Positions 16,861 through 26,537 are shown, numbered from the stretch's first letter. The stretch: 57,229 bases of DNA from Thermoplasmatales archaeon (GCA_020350825.1 CP070724.1:1791436-1848664), one strand, 5' to 3'. The notes: generated by a model from the sequence alone, not told the origin. Made by a program: numbers and translations.

Positions 16861-17388
16861 ATGCAAAAAGATAATCTTGTCCAACTTCTTAGGAAATGTG
16901 GTGCAATTAAGTTTGGACGTTTTGTATTAACATCTGGTGCAGTTAGCGACTACTATATTGATATAAAAAAGGCAAGCACAGATCCTAAAATATTAAAAAT
17001 CATAGCCCAGGAAATGAGTAAACATGCCCGAGGATATGATTTATTAGCGGGGATGGAACTGGGTGCAGTACCACTTGTTGTAGCTCTATCATTGGAAACA
17101 GGAATTCCATACGTTATTGTAAGAAAAGAAAAACGTGAACACGGAACAGGAAAACAGATTGAAGGGGGGGATGTCAAAGATAAAAATGTATTAATAGTCG
17201 AAGATGTAGCAACTAGTGGGGGCTCAGTTGTAAAAACAATACAAATTTTACGTTTCAATAATGCAAAAATTGATAAGGTTTTAGTAGTAGTGGATAGGGG
17301 GAGTGGTGCCAAAGAAAAAATACAAATTATGGACGTAGACTTTATACCACTGATTCCGGTAAGTAAAATTTTAAAACAAATAGACTAG
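16861..17388 (+). CDS. pyrE: Orotate phosphoribosyltransferase
   Basis: A 175-residue enzyme that joins orotate to PRPP to form OMP in pyrimidine synthesis. Visible motifs: the N-terminal FVLTSGAVSDYYIDIKK, the flexible-loop segment RKEKREHGTG, and the PRPP loop VLIVEDVATSGGS. The length is normal. ATG 16861 lies about 25 bases after a TATA box (ACTTATAAATC, 16826-16836), so the transcript is probably leaderless. purD follows 40 bases later. Confidence 0.92.
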   Translation: MQKDNLVQLLRKCGAIKFGRFVLTSGAVSDYYIDIKKASTDPKILKIIAQEMSKHARGYDLLAGMELGAVPLVVALSLETGIPYVIVRKEKREHGTGKQIEGGDVKDKNVLIVEDVATSGGSVVKTIQILRFNNAKIDKVLVVVDRGSGAKEKIQIMDVDFIPLIPVSKILKQID

Positions 17389-17428
17389 ATTAAATATAGG
17401 AATTATATTCAAATCCGGGGGTAGGTCA

Positions 17429-18760
17429 ATGAATGTATTGGTAGTAGGTGGCGGTGCTCGAGAACATGCAATATGCGATACAGTTTCTCGATCGAAAAAT
17501 ATCAATCTCTATTCTGTAATGAACAATCTAAATCCTGGAATAGAAAGAATGGCAACCGATTATTTATCAGAGAAAGAGACAAACATTGATCGTGTTGTAG
17601 AGTATGCTAAGAAAAAAAATATTGATCTCGTTCTTATAGGTCCAGAGGCCCCACTTGAATTGGGTCTTGCTGATGAGCTAACTAAGAATGGAATCAGTAC
17701 ATGCGCTCCAACAAAAGACGCAGCAAGAGTAGAGACGGATAAAGAATGGATGCGCAATCTTGTTGAAAAACACCAAATTCCTGGTCAGCTTAAATATGAG
17801 AGTTTCTCAGATGTAGAAAAAGCAAAAGAGTTCATAAATGGACTAAACTGTGAAGTTGCTATAAAACCTGTAGGACTTACAGGAGGAAAAGGTGTGAGAA
17901 TATCTGGCGATCACTTTAATGGAATTGATGAAGCAATGTCCTATGTCAAAGATGTAATTAACAATAAAATTGGTGGTGCTGCTAAGGTTTTAATTGAAGA
18001 AAAGGCAGTTGGTGAAGAATTCACACTGCAAGCGTTTTCAGATAGTTCAAATATTGTTACGCTACCAGCAGTTCAAGACCATAAGCGACTTTTACCCGGA
18101 GATCGCGGTCCAAATACGGGCGGGATGGGATCCTATTCGTGTGCAAATGGGCTGCTGCCTTTCTTATCCCAAAACGATTATAACAAAGGGGTTTCCATCC
18201 TTCAAAAGATTGTGGACGCACTTAACAAAGAAGGGTGCAAATATGTCGGCCCTATTTATGGCCAGTTTATACTTACTTCAGATGGCATAAAAATTATAGA
18301 AATTAATGCACGGTTTGGTGACCCTGAAAACATGAACGTTTTACCATTGTTAAAAACAGATTTTATTGATCTATGTAATTGTATGCTTGATGAAACATTA
18401 TCTGATAAAATAATAAAGATGCAGGAAAAATCTACTGTATGCAAATACGTTGTTCCAGAAGGATATGGCGTTAAAAGTATGATTGGAGAGAGAATACAGG
18501 TGGGAGAAGAATTTGTAAATAATACAGGTGCAAAACTATTTTATGCCTCTGTTAACAAGAAAAACAATGATATTTTTACAACATCTTCACGTTCGCTTGC
18601 AGTTGTTGGAATTGCTGACAAGTTATCAGATGCAGAAGAAATCTGTGAAAAAGCGTTAACTCACGTGAAGGGAGATCACATATTCATACGACATGATATT
18701 GGTACAAAAAATCTTATCGAAAAAAGAGTTAATCACATGAATGAGTTACGTGGAAAATAG
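17429..18760 (+). CDS. purD: Phosphoribosylamine--glycine ligase (GARS)
   Basis: A 443-residue ATP-grasp enzyme making GAR in purine synthesis. The N-terminal MNVLVVGGGAREHAI, LIGPEAPLELGLADEL, the ATP-grasp loop KPVGLTGGKGV, and GPNTGGMGSY with NARFGDPE are all present. Length fits the family. GGGGGTAGG lies upstream at 17417-17425. The stop (TAG) touches the next ATG at 18761, so purD and the GPN GTPase are co-transcribed. Confidence 0.93.
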   Translation: MNVLVVGGGAREHAICDTVSRSKNINLYSVMNNLNPGIERMATDYLSEKETNIDRVVEYAKKKNIDLVLIGPEAPLELGLADELTKNGISTCAPTKDAARVETDKEWMRNLVEKHQIPGQLKYESFSDVEKAKEFINGLNCEVAIKPVGLTGGKGVRISGDHFNGIDEAMSYVKDVINNKIGGAAKVLIEEKAVGEEFTLQAFSDSSNIVTLPAVQDHKRLLPGDRGPNTGGMGSYSCANGLLPFLSQNDYNKGVSILQKIVDALNKEGCKYVGPIYGQFILTSDGIKIIEINARFGDPENMNVLPLLKTDFIDLCNCMLDETLSDKIIKMQEKSTVCKYVVPEGYGVKSMIGERIQVGEEFVNNTGAKLFYASVNKKNNDIFTTSSRSLAVVGIADKLSDAEEICEKALTHVKGDHIFIRHDIGTKNLIEKRVNHMNELRGK

Positions 18761-19534
18761 ATGAAAGAGGAAATATTTGTATACTTAATAGGTACAGCAG
18801 GCTCTGGAAAATCAACATTAACTTCAAATTTTCAACAATGGATTAAAATGAGAGGACTTGACGCCATTATAGTAAATCTTGACCCTGGGGCAGAGAACCT
18901 TCCATACGAGCCTGATGTTGATATACGTGATTGGATATCATTAAAAGAGGTCATGGAAACCTATCAGCTGGGACCAAACGGTGCACAGATTGCATGCGCT
19001 GATATGGTTGCTCTTAATACAGAAGACGTCAAAAAAAGTATTGAATCCTTCAAACCAGATTATATTTTTTTAGACACCCCCGGACAACTTGAGTTATTTG
19101 TATTCAGAGAAGCAGGAAAATATACTGTGGAATTTTTAAATCCAGAGAATTCTGTAATCTGTTATCTTCTCGATCCAGCTCTTGCGAAAACAGCATCAGG
19201 TTTTGTTTCACAGCTTCTCCTTTCCATTACCACAAATTTCAGGTTAGGTCAACCACAGATTAACATTTTGAGCAAATCAGATTTATTATCAACCAAAGAG
19301 CTGGATATAATAAAAAAATGGTCTAATAATCCAGATGACCTGTATGGTGCGGTTATAAATGAAGAGACGTCTATATACAGAGAAATGAATGAAGGAATAT
19401 TACATCTTATTCAGGAGCTTGGAGGTTATACAAAACTTATTCCAACATCAAATAAAGATTTTTTTGGAATAGATGATATATATACTGATATTCAACTTCA
19501 ATTTAAAGGTGGAGAAGACCTAATGAAGGATTGA
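18761..19534 (+). CDS. GPN-loop GTPase
   Basis: A 257-residue P-loop protein: Walker A GTAGSGKST, the family signature GPNG, DTPGQLE as switch II and a base-recognition motif (SKSD). Eukaryotic relatives help assemble RNA polymerase, and archaeal ones form dimers; the archaeal role is less clear. It starts immediately after the purD stop codon. The length is standard and nothing is missing. Confidence 0.88.
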   Translation: MKEEIFVYLIGTAGSGKSTLTSNFQQWIKMRGLDAIIVNLDPGAENLPYEPDVDIRDWISLKEVMETYQLGPNGAQIACADMVALNTEDVKKSIESFKPDYIFLDTPGQLELFVFREAGKYTVEFLNPENSVICYLLDPALAKTASGFVSQLLLSITTNFRLGQPQINILSKSDLLSTKELDIIKKWSNNPDDLYGAVINEETSIYREMNEGILHLIQELGGYTKLIPTSNKDFFGIDDIYTDIQLQFKGGEDLMKD

Positions 19535-19631
19535 TCTTCTAATTGCTTTTTTGTTTGTTCAATTATTTTAACAAGTACTTTGGAAAGAGGAGGTTAAGGT
19601 CATGATATGTGTTGGAACGGAGGGGAGGAGA

Positions 19632-19683
19632 AAAAGGGATTTTAAGAAGGATTAAATCTTTGTATATTTAAAAGATCCCTTTT
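19632..19683. terminator. Hairpin between convergent operons
   Basis: AAAAGGGAT (19632-19640) pairs with ATCCCTTTT (19675-19683), extended by TTTAA/TTAAA with a small bulge, and is followed by CATTTTTAATC. It lies between the purD-GPN operon and the oppositely oriented RPA genes and could end both. An overlapping 17-codon frame at about 19602 with AGGAGG upstream is noted but not called. Confidence 0.5.
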
Positions 19684-19859
19684 CATTTTTAATCGAATAG
19701 TTGTCCCCCATTAGATGTCTTTCCAAAGTACCATATTTACAGCCACGACACTATATAAAAAAATATTTATTGAAAATTTGTACAAAATGGTAAAAAAATT
19801 AAATCCATTGTTATTTTGTCTAAAAATTTTGCTCTTTGTAGTAATTAATTCAGTTATGG

Positions 19860-20774
19860 TTATGTAGTCTTAATGGTTCCAAGCACTGGTTCGAAGATAA
19901 ATCCTTTATCCATGAGAGACGTTAATGCTTCTTCTATCGTGTTTTCATCAAGATTGTTCTTTTTGCATTTTTCTACAATCAAATCCCATGCAGCTCCGTC
20001 TTCTCCTTCAACTTCTTTTATTGTTTCCAAAACTATGTTTTCTGTTTCCTCAGAATCCCCTGTTTTTTCCACTTCTTCTTTCTTTTCTTCTATTTTTATC
20101 TTCTTTTGGTCTTTTAATTCAATCTTTTCCTCTTTTTCAATATCAGGGATTGTTTCTTTTGATGGTGTGGTATATTGCAACGATTCTCTAACCAGGGTCA
20201 AATACTTACTTATATCTACATCGCCATAATTTTTTAGAGCAACAACTATTCCTTCAGATAGATCTTTACTGTATCCTAATTTTCTTAAATCATACTCATT
20301 AAACTGATTCATTTTCATTGCTTCAATAATTGCCTCGATTCGATGTTTTGTTTGCATACAGGTTTCAATTATCCATCTGTCTCTTGTCTCTGCATTTACC
20401 TCTCTCACCATTTCTGGACGGATAGAAACATACAATGCACCCTCTTCTGGCTCATACGTTCTTGCTTTTCCAATAACTGCTACAAATGCAGGAACTTCAA
20501 TATTTAAAAGTTGATCTGTGGCATCTTGTTGATACTGTCGTCCAGAATATAAAGTAAAGACGCCTGTAGGGTCAGAAATATGTGCTCGTATGAGTTCTCC
20601 ATCCTCTGAGACATTCTCTACATCTGTTAAAACTCCTATAGCAAATAACCTGTTAACCTTACTTCCAAGAGGGGTCACAACATAAGAAGGGGTTTTTTCT
20701 CCAGATCCCTTTATTTCAACTGTTGAATCATTATACTCTCCTGCAAATATTCTCCTTGCGGGTTGACGTTTCAT
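19860..20774 (-). CDS. RPA-associated OB-fold protein (COG3390 type)
   Basis: A 304-residue protein typical of archaeal RPA operons: N-terminal RQPARRIFAGEYN, an OB fold (VLTDVENVSEDGELIRAHISD), a Lys/Glu-rich linker (about 205-245) and a winged-helix-like end (AAWDLIVEKCKKNNL). It probably forms a complex with RPA on single-stranded DNA, like the small subunits of eukaryotic RPA. Its ATG overlaps the RPA stop (20771-20774), so the two are translated together. Confidence 0.82.
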   Translation of the reverse strand: MKRQPARRIFAGEYNDSTVEIKGSGEKTPSYVVTPLGSKVNRLFAIGVLTDVENVSEDGELIRAHISDPTGVFTLYSGRQYQQDATDQLLNIEVPAFVAVIGKARTYEPEEGALYVSIRPEMVREVNAETRDRWIIETCMQTKHRIEAIIEAMKMNQFNEYDLRKLGYSKDLSEGIVVALKNYGDVDISKYLTLVRESLQYTTPSKETIPDIEKEEKIELKDQKKIKIEEKKEEVEKTGDSEETENIVLETIKEVEGEDGAAWDLIVEKCKKNNLDENTIEEALTSLMDKGFIFEPVLGTIKTT

Positions 20775-22075
20775 TGTAATTCCTCCAACTCTTTAGATAA
20801 TTTTTCAGATTCAGCTTCGACATTGATATCAGCAAATTTAGCATCTTTTGCAATAATCGTTATGCCAAATTCATCTCCTAGTGCATTTCCTTGGAGACTT
20901 ATCCTATGTGCAAAAAGTGTATTGTTTATTTCCTCAAAAATAATATTTTTATCATCTGATTTATCAAGCATTTTTGCTAATTCATCAATTGTTTTTCCAA
21001 GGAGTTTTTCTGTTGAATCTTTATTAATAATTCCACTAACAGCTCCAGTACCATCATCGATAACAAGTTTAATTCTTAAATCTGATACTCCTTTAACAGC
21101 TCCATGAATATTACAATCACTTCCCTGCAGAACACGATTACATTCAGGGCATCTTTGTACTAACCCAGATCCTTCTCTTATCTGAATTATTGTTCCTTCC
21201 GCTTCAACATCTAAAGCACCGTATCTTTCTACTAGCTCATGGAGAGGCAGTTTCAGTGTTTTTATATCCTTTTTTGAAATTTTGCTGGCATCAACTTTTT
21301 CTACAGTAGCCTTTTCATCAAACGTCAACTGTGGGATACCCTTCCAAGATTTTACATATCCACCAGATATCTTTACAACATCCTCTTCTTTTAATTTAAA
21401 GTCATGCCATGAGGTATATTGTGCTTTTCCTGTTTCATCACCAAGAATTCCTGAATACACACTCTTCTTTTGACCCTCAACTTCGACTTCCCGTTCGTTT
21501 ATTTCAAGGATCCGTGCAGTAACTTCTACTGCACCAAGACCAGATCTTAAATCCTTCATTTTATACTCTTTAGGTTCCAAACTACTTTCAGGAACTTTTG
21601 ATTCATCAGTTTTTTCAACTTTTGTTCTTTCCCCAAGGTTTAACTTTGTGTCACCTTGCCATTCTCTTGTATATGCATTTGAAATCTCAATAACAGTTCC
21701 TTTTTCTATCCCGAGATTATTCCAGGCTGTAAATGGAATTGTTCCGCTTTCGTCTGCTAGTATTCCATAAAAAATCTTTCGTTCTTCTCCCTTAATGGTT
21801 ACATCTTTTGGATTGATAGTTATTACGCGACACAACAAATTCACACTATTCTGATTTGGCTTAAGATCAACTATAAGTATCCGTTCTGTGGATGGAGGCA
21901 CATAACTTCCACCAAACTTCTTTATAAGAGTTTGTTTTGCATGATCTAGAGGTACTCCATACTCTAGAAATTTTTTAAGTTCTTTTTCTAGCTCTTCTCT
22001 GGTAACTTTTTCCGAACTATCACTTAGAGCCTCTAGAATACCATCTATGTAAGGTTGAATATCCTCATCGCTCAT
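20771..22075 (-). CDS. Replication factor A (single-stranded DNA-binding protein)
   Basis: A 434-residue RPA with an N-terminal helical region, then at least three OB folds (around 70-165, 170-270 and 285-420). The last includes a zinc finger (CPEC...C..H, around residues 316-330). It coats single-stranded DNA in replication and repair. GGGAGGT precedes the start (22082-22088 reads ACCTCCC on plus). It is first in a two-gene operon with the COG3390 partner. Confidence 0.88.
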   Translation of the reverse strand: MSDEDIQPYIDGILEALSDSSEKVTREELEKELKKFLEYGVPLDHAKQTLIKKFGGSYVPPSTERILIVDLKPNQNSVNLLCRVITINPKDVTIKGEERKIFYGILADESGTIPFTAWNNLGIEKGTVIEISNAYTREWQGDTKLNLGERTKVEKTDESKVPESSLEPKEYKMKDLRSGLGAVEVTARILEINEREVEVEGQKKSVYSGILGDETGKAQYTSWHDFKLKEEDVVKISGGYVKSWKGIPQLTFDEKATVEKVDASKISKKDIKTLKLPLHELVERYGALDVEAEGTIIQIREGSGLVQRCPECNRVLQGSDCNIHGAVKGVSDLRIKLVIDDGTGAVSGIINKDSTEKLLGKTIDELAKMLDKSDDKNIIFEEINNTLFAHRISLQGNALGDEFGITIIAKDAKFADINVEAESEKLSKELEELQ

Positions 22076-22162
22076 AAATTACCTCCCAAACTAGCTAATG
22101 ATATGATAATTCGATATATAAAAGTCCCTATTTAATCAAGATTGAGATAGTGTATAATATTC

Positions 22163-23812
22163 CTAATACAATCCAGCAATATTGCCTTTATCGTCTAAAT
22201 CCATCATTTCCGATGTAGGTTTAGCAGGAAGACCAGGCATCGTTGTAATCTTCCCGGTCATCGGTACCAAAAACCCTGCTCCCGCTGAAAATTTTATTTC
22301 TCGTACAGTAATCTTAAAACCTTCAGGTCTTCCAAAAAGTTGCGGATCATCAGATAAGGAATAAGGAGTTTTAGCAATACATATTGGGAGTTTGTCCAAT
22401 CCTATTTCTTCACAAAGGTTGATATCTTTCTCTGCAGCAACGGTGTAAACAACCCTTCCAGCCCCGTAAATTTTTTTGGCAACAGTTTCAATCTTTTCTT
22501 TAACGGAAAGGTTAAGATCATAGAGAAATCTAAAGTTTGATTTATGATTATATATTAAATCTACAAGTTTGCCAGCAAGTTCAATACCGCCTTCTCCACC
22601 TTTATCCCATACATCAACTACTGCCACAGGCACGTTTTTTGAATAGCAAAAATTTTCAACGATATCAATCTCTTCCTCAGAATCGTCAAGAAAATGATTT
22701 ATTGCAACTATTGTAAGAACCTTGTATAAAGAAATGTTTTCAAGATGTTTTTCTAGATTTGTCAAGCCTTTTTTTAATGCATTAATATCTGTTCCATTTC
22801 CATTTCTTTTTAATGCTCTCATGGATACAACAAGCACCGCTGCGTCTGGTTTAAGTTCTCCTGTCCTACAAACAATATCAAAGAATTTCTCTGCACCAAG
22901 ATCTGAACCAAAACCGGCCTCAGTAACAAAATAATCTGCGAGCTTTAATCCCATCATGTCAGCGACAAGGCTGTTTGTTCCATGTGCAATATTTGCAAAA
23001 GGACCACCATGTACAAATGCTGGTATCCCTTCCACGGTTTGAACGAGATTTGGTTTGATTGCATCTTTTAATAGAACAGTCATTGCTCCTACAGCCTTCA
23101 AATCTCCTGCCGTAATAGGTTTATTGTTGTAGGTATATGCCACAATTATCTTGCTCAATCTGTCCTTTAAATCATCTACATTTTTTGAAAGACACAAAAT
23201 TGCCATTACTTCAGATGCTGGTGTTATGGCAAATTCTACTTCATGAGGAACACCATCTAATGGACCACCTAATCCTATAACAGTATTTCTTAATGCTCTA
23301 TCGCTTATGTCAAGAACTCTGGGCCATACAATATATCTTGGATCTATGTGGAAAAGATCACCGTGATGGATGTGATTATCTAATAGGCTTGCCAATAGGT
23401 TATGAGCGCTTGTAATCGCATGCATATCTCCAGTAAAATGGAGGTTAATATCTTCCATAGGTAATACCTGAGAATACCCACCACCAGTTGCCCCGCCCTT
23501 CATCCCCATCATCGGACCTAAGGATGGTTCTCTGATAGCAAACATTGTTTTTTTTCCTAAAAGTGATAGTGCCTGAGCAAGTCCTATAGTAACCGTAGTT
23601 TTCCCCTCACCACTTGGGGTAGGATTAATTGTTGTAACAAGGATTAATTTCCCATTTGTGTTGGAACTAGTTCTTTTTAAAACATCTAAAGAAACTTTTG
23701 CTTTATAGTCCCCCCAGCAAACATATTCATCTTCTTTGAGTCCTGCTTTTTCTGCAATTTCCTCTATGAGCTTAGGTTTTACAGATCCAGCAATTTCGAT
23801 ATCTGGTTTCAT
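22163..23812 (-). CDS. fhs: Formate--tetrahydrofolate ligase
   Basis: A 549-residue enzyme that makes 10-formyl-THF from formate, THF and ATP. The P-loop PTPSGEGKTT, the FAIREPSLGPMMGMKGGATGG block and the GDMHAITSAHN block are all present, and the length is normal. ATG 23812 is used; a TTG nine codons earlier is less likely because conserved residues begin at MKPDIEIA. Fhs is mainly bacterial but occurs in some Thermoplasmatota, and transfer is possible. It would feed one-carbon units to purine synthesis or a THF-based acetogenic branch. Confidence 0.92.
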   Translation of the reverse strand: MKPDIEIAGSVKPKLIEEIAEKAGLKEDEYVCWGDYKAKVSLDVLKRTSSNTNGKLILVTTINPTPSGEGKTTVTIGLAQALSLLGKKTMFAIREPSLGPMMGMKGGATGGGYSQVLPMEDINLHFTGDMHAITSAHNLLASLLDNHIHHGDLFHIDPRYIVWPRVLDISDRALRNTVIGLGGPLDGVPHEVEFAITPASEVMAILCLSKNVDDLKDRLSKIIVAYTYNNKPITAGDLKAVGAMTVLLKDAIKPNLVQTVEGIPAFVHGGPFANIAHGTNSLVADMMGLKLADYFVTEAGFGSDLGAEKFFDIVCRTGELKPDAAVLVVSMRALKRNGNGTDINALKKGLTNLEKHLENISLYKVLTIVAINHFLDDSEEEIDIVENFCYSKNVPVAVVDVWDKGGEGGIELAGKLVDLIYNHKSNFRFLYDLNLSVKEKIETVAKKIYGAGRVVYTVAAEKDINLCEEIGLDKLPICIAKTPYSLSDDPQLFGRPEGFKITVREIKFSAGAGFLVPMTGKITTMPGLPAKPTSEMMDLDDKGNIAGLY

Positions 23813-23904
23813 AGCAGGATAAATAAGATATACCAACCTTACTTAAAAATTTGCAATTTATTTACCAGCTTTTTCTAGTTTTTCAAATATTTAGTTAAAA
23901 AATG

Positions 23905-24294
23905 TTATAATTTTCGAGCGGCCCACATATATTTTGGTAGATGGGAGTAGATGGTGTCATGCTGAAATCTTTGAATATTTTTATTTTTATTTTTTACCCA
24001 TCTCTTGCTATGTAAATAATGTAAAATAGTATTTTTTTTAAGTAGCCAATAATGGATTCGCCAGATTCTTCCATCGTATAACGTGATTTCTTCTCTTTCA
24101 GTATTTAGAATACCTTCCGACTCCAATAAATAAAACAATTGCCTCTCTTCGTGTTCCAACACATTGTCTATGATTCGGTCGTCAAATCCAAAAAGATCCA
24201 TGACAATATTAGCATATTTTCTTGCTTCTTCTGCGCCAATATCTAATTTTTTTTCTATAACTCCAGATAAGTCACTTAATGTAACAATGTGCAG
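23905..24294 (-). CDS. DUF6015-like protein; start uncertain
   Basis: A soluble, acidic then basic protein with the strong block MDLFGFDDRIIDNVLEHEER and YDGRIWRIHYWLL, which I recall from Thermoplasmatota proteins labelled DUF6015. The first ATG is at 24201, but the frame continues upstream for 31 codons into what looks like the family's normal N terminus (HIVTLSDLSGVIEKKLDIGA). A GGGGGG ribosome site (24301-24306) points to CTG 24294 or ATA 24297 as start. Function unknown. Confidence 0.6.
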   Translation of the reverse strand: MHIVTLSDLSGVIEKKLDIGAEEARKYANIVMDLFGFDDRIIDNVLEHEERQLFYLLESEGILNTEREEITLYDGRIWRIHYWLLKKNTILHYLHSKRWVKNKNKNIQRFQHDTIYSHLPKYMWAARKL

Positions 24295-24464
24295 TATATT
24301 CCCCCCAGAATTTTATTTAATATTATATTTATAAGTTATATTATATAAATATTTCCCTATCTCTATAGGTTATTTACTGGAAATTTATGTTAACAATAAA
24401 TAATCATCAAATCACTAACAAACATTATATCACATATTTTGCATACTCCAATTTGGCGGTTCAT

Positions 24465-25286
24465 ATGAAAATGGCATTGATTTCAGTAAGACCAAAAATT
24501 GCAGATAAAAAATCCAATCTAAAAACAATGAAATGTTATATAAAAAAGACAAAAGCTGATTTTTATATATTTGGAGAGCTATTTTTATCTGGCTATAGAT
24601 GCAAAGATGAATTAAGAAATCTAGCAGAACCACTAAATGGACCTTCTATAAAACAGATTAAAAAAATCGCACATGAAAACCAATGTTACATAATTTTTGG
24701 CATGCCTTTATGGGATAAGAGAATCGATGGGCTTGTCCATAACGCTGCCATATTGGTTCACCCAGATGGGAAAGTAAATAATTACAACAAATGGTTTTTA
24801 CCAACGACTGGGCCCTTTGAAGAAAAAATCTTTTTTGACGAGGGAGAAGAACTTAATGTCTTTGAAACAAAGCATGGAAAAATCGGTTTGCTGATATGTT
24901 ATGATATATATTTTCCGGAACTAACAAAAGCACTCTCGCTCCAGGGAGCAGATGTTTTAATTTGTATCTCAGCATCTCCTTCTACAACAAAAAAATATTT
25001 TGAAACATTAATCCCAGCACGAGCTCTAGAAAATACAGTATTTATGGTTTACGTTAACCTCGTTGGAACTCAGGACGATCTAGTTCTATGGGGGGGATCC
25101 CAGATATATGATCCACTGACTAACCTATTAGTCAAAGCTCCTTACTATAAAGAAAGTATTGTAACATGTGATATTGATCTAAAAAAACTAAAACCAGCAA
25201 GAGCAAACCGAACTGTGATAAGGGACATTCGACCTGATATTTACCAGGATCTTTACAATATATCACGTTATCATAAAAAAGATTGA
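24465..25286 (+). CDS. Carbon-nitrogen hydrolase (nitrilase superfamily)
   Basis: A 273-residue amidase-type enzyme with the Glu-Lys-Cys triad: Glu38 in FGELFLSGY, Lys in NNYNKWFLPT, and Cys in LLICYDIYFPEL. ATG 24465 is preferred to ATG 24387 because the fold normally begins with MKMALISV and a TATA-like stretch (CATTATATCACATATT) lies about 40 bases upstream, within the longer frame. The substrate could be an amide or carbamoyl compound. It is not in an operon. Confidence 0.85.
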   Translation: MKMALISVRPKIADKKSNLKTMKCYIKKTKADFYIFGELFLSGYRCKDELRNLAEPLNGPSIKQIKKIAHENQCYIIFGMPLWDKRIDGLVHNAAILVHPDGKVNNYNKWFLPTTGPFEEKIFFDEGEELNVFETKHGKIGLLICYDIYFPELTKALSLQGADVLICISASPSTTKKYFETLIPARALENTVFMVYVNLVGTQDDLVLWGGSQIYDPLTNLLVKAPYYKESIVTCDIDLKKLKPARANRTVIRDIRPDIYQDLYNISRYHKKD

Positions 25287-25409
25287 ATAATCTATTTTTA
25301 GTGATCAACATATATTATTTTTTTACAAAAAGTATATTATATTCTAGTGAAAATTAAAATATTCCAAGATTGACTTTAGATAAGTAGATAGTTCCACCCC
25401 TAAAAACGA

Positions 25410-25454
25410 GAGTGGCAGGTTGCTTTTTCATCTATCCTCCTATCTGCCACACTC
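25410..25454. terminator. Hairpin downstream of RHH gene and nitrilase
   Basis: GAGTGGCAG (25410-25418) pairs with CTGCCACACTC (25444-25454) with a two-base bulge. It lies between the converging nitrilase and RHH genes and may end both transcripts. The pyrimidine-rich loop (TTGCTTTTTCATC) could also be read as a small RNA. Confidence 0.4.
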
Positions 25455-25461
25455 CTATTAT

Positions 25462-25605
25462 TTAATCGGATTTTAGCTTTTTATATTCCCGTTCAACTAG
25501 ATAGGCAACCATATTCGATCTAGTTCTCATATTAGCCTTAGATACTTCATTTAACATTATATTGATATTATGGGGAAGAGTCAAATTGATTCTATCATAA
25601 GCCAT
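25462..25605 (-). CDS. Ribbon-helix-helix (CopG-like) regulator, 47 aa
   Basis: The peptide reads DRINLTLPHNINIMLNEVSK then NMRTRSNMVAYLVEREYKK, a standard RHH_1 fold with the DNA-contacting strand RINLTLP and helices after it. It would bind an operator as a dimer. The ATG is at 25605 on the minus strand. No toxin-like neighbour is seen. It is short but the pattern is clear. Confidence 0.7.
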   Translation of the reverse strand: MAYDRINLTLPHNINIMLNEVSKANMRTRSNMVAYLVEREYKKLKSD

Positions 25606-26003
25606 TATTTCACATTCTTTCAAAATCAATTTTCACCTTTTAAGTTTACCTCAGAAACTCACCATTTTCTACTTCTATGGAACAAATGTTTCAAATAAAA
25701 AACCATCAGAACGTTTAAATTATATAGGAGGATACTAAAGGGGATAAGGAGTAATTAATGAATAAGTATCCGTTTAACAGTTACTATCTAAGCACTGTAT
25801 TACGTTAACCATTACTACATTATACATTAGCTTTACTATTACTTCATTAATCATTACCACCTTCCTCTTTCAATATCCATTTACCGTGGTTTTATCTACT
25901 ATGTCTTTAAACACTTTAATTATTATTTCATTCCAAACATTTATATTGTGTGACGTGATTACAATTAACAAGATAGATAATATTAAGGGAGGTATAATAG
26001 ATT
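25606..26003. other. Intergenic region with AT-rich repeats
   Basis: A TATA-like stretch (GTTTAAATTATATA, near 25715) is followed by ribosome-site-like AGGAGGATAC and a 16-codon frame at 25758-25808 (MNKYPFNSYYLSTVLR) that could be a leader peptide. Then comes a low-complexity run of CATTAC/ATTACTTC words (25800-25865). The ribosome site GGGAGG at 25987-25992 belongs to the gene at 26004. Confidence 0.4.
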
Positions 26004-26477
26004 ATGAAAAAGATATTACCATTATTGGTAGTAAGTATTTTAGTCCTAAGTGGACTTGGGGCTGTTGCTGTACCAGAAGAGAAACAGATTGAAAATAAAC
26101 CTCTATCTACGCAAGACTGGGGAATGGAAATAGAGGTTTTAGGTGATTGGTTTGGATATGTGGCATTTATTGGGCCTACGATCAATGAATCAGTCACTGG
26201 AGACTATATAATAAATATATCTACAAATGCATCGATTATGATAATTGGTAGAGAATTAGGATATGCTTTAATGAATTTAACATTAGATGAGCCAGAATAT
26301 CCAATTAGACCTGATCTTAGACCCCTTATAGGTTTCGGTTTTGCAACAATAAATATATTAATAAATGTATCTATAACAGATCCAGTAGTTGGAGAATTTC
26401 TATTAGAGAAACAAGTAAAAGGATTTGTCCTTCCATTCTATGTATTATGTCCTAAAACAACATTTACTATACCATAG
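26004..26477 (+). CDS. Small exported protein, 157 aa
   Basis: A signal peptide (KKILPLLVVSILVLSGLGAVA) is followed by about 135 residues of beta-rich sequence with several N-glycosylation-type sites (NES, NIS, NAS, NLT, NVS, NIS). GGGAGG at 25987-25992 supports ATG 26004. It resembles the other small exported proteins in size and make-up but not in detectable motif. It sits just before a promoter-element-driven C45-like gene. Function unknown. Confidence 0.6.
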   Translation: MKKILPLLVVSILVLSGLGAVAVPEEKQIENKPLSTQDWGMEIEVLGDWFGYVAFIGPTINESVTGDYIINISTNASIMIIGRELGYALMNLTLDEPEYPIRPDLRPLIGFGFATINILINVSITDPVVGEFLLEKQVKGFVLPFYVLCPKTTFTIP

Positions 26478-26513
26478 ATTTGGAGAGCAACCTTTCTTCT
26501 CTTCTTTTCTTTT

Positions 26514-26537
26514 TGTTACAGATGTTGCAATAAAATT
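26514..26537 (+). promoter_or_regulatory. Secretome promoter element, copy 5
   Basis: TGTTACAGATGTTGCAATAA plus AATT, then GGAAAGATTTAAAC as TATA region. The next 30 bases are the same as in copy 1 (AGAAAGTATATATTTACTTT). It lies 75 bases upstream of the C45-like gene. Confidence 0.75.

Noticed and set aside
19602..19655. 17-codon frame after AGGAGGTTAAGG downstream of the GPN GTPase
   Set aside because: It overlaps the strong hairpin at 19632-19683, and the peptide (rich in Arg/Lys) has no support; kept only as a note in the terminator entry.
25410..25454. Riboswitch
   Set aside because: The hairpin sits between convergent genes, not in a 5' leader, so a terminator role is more likely.
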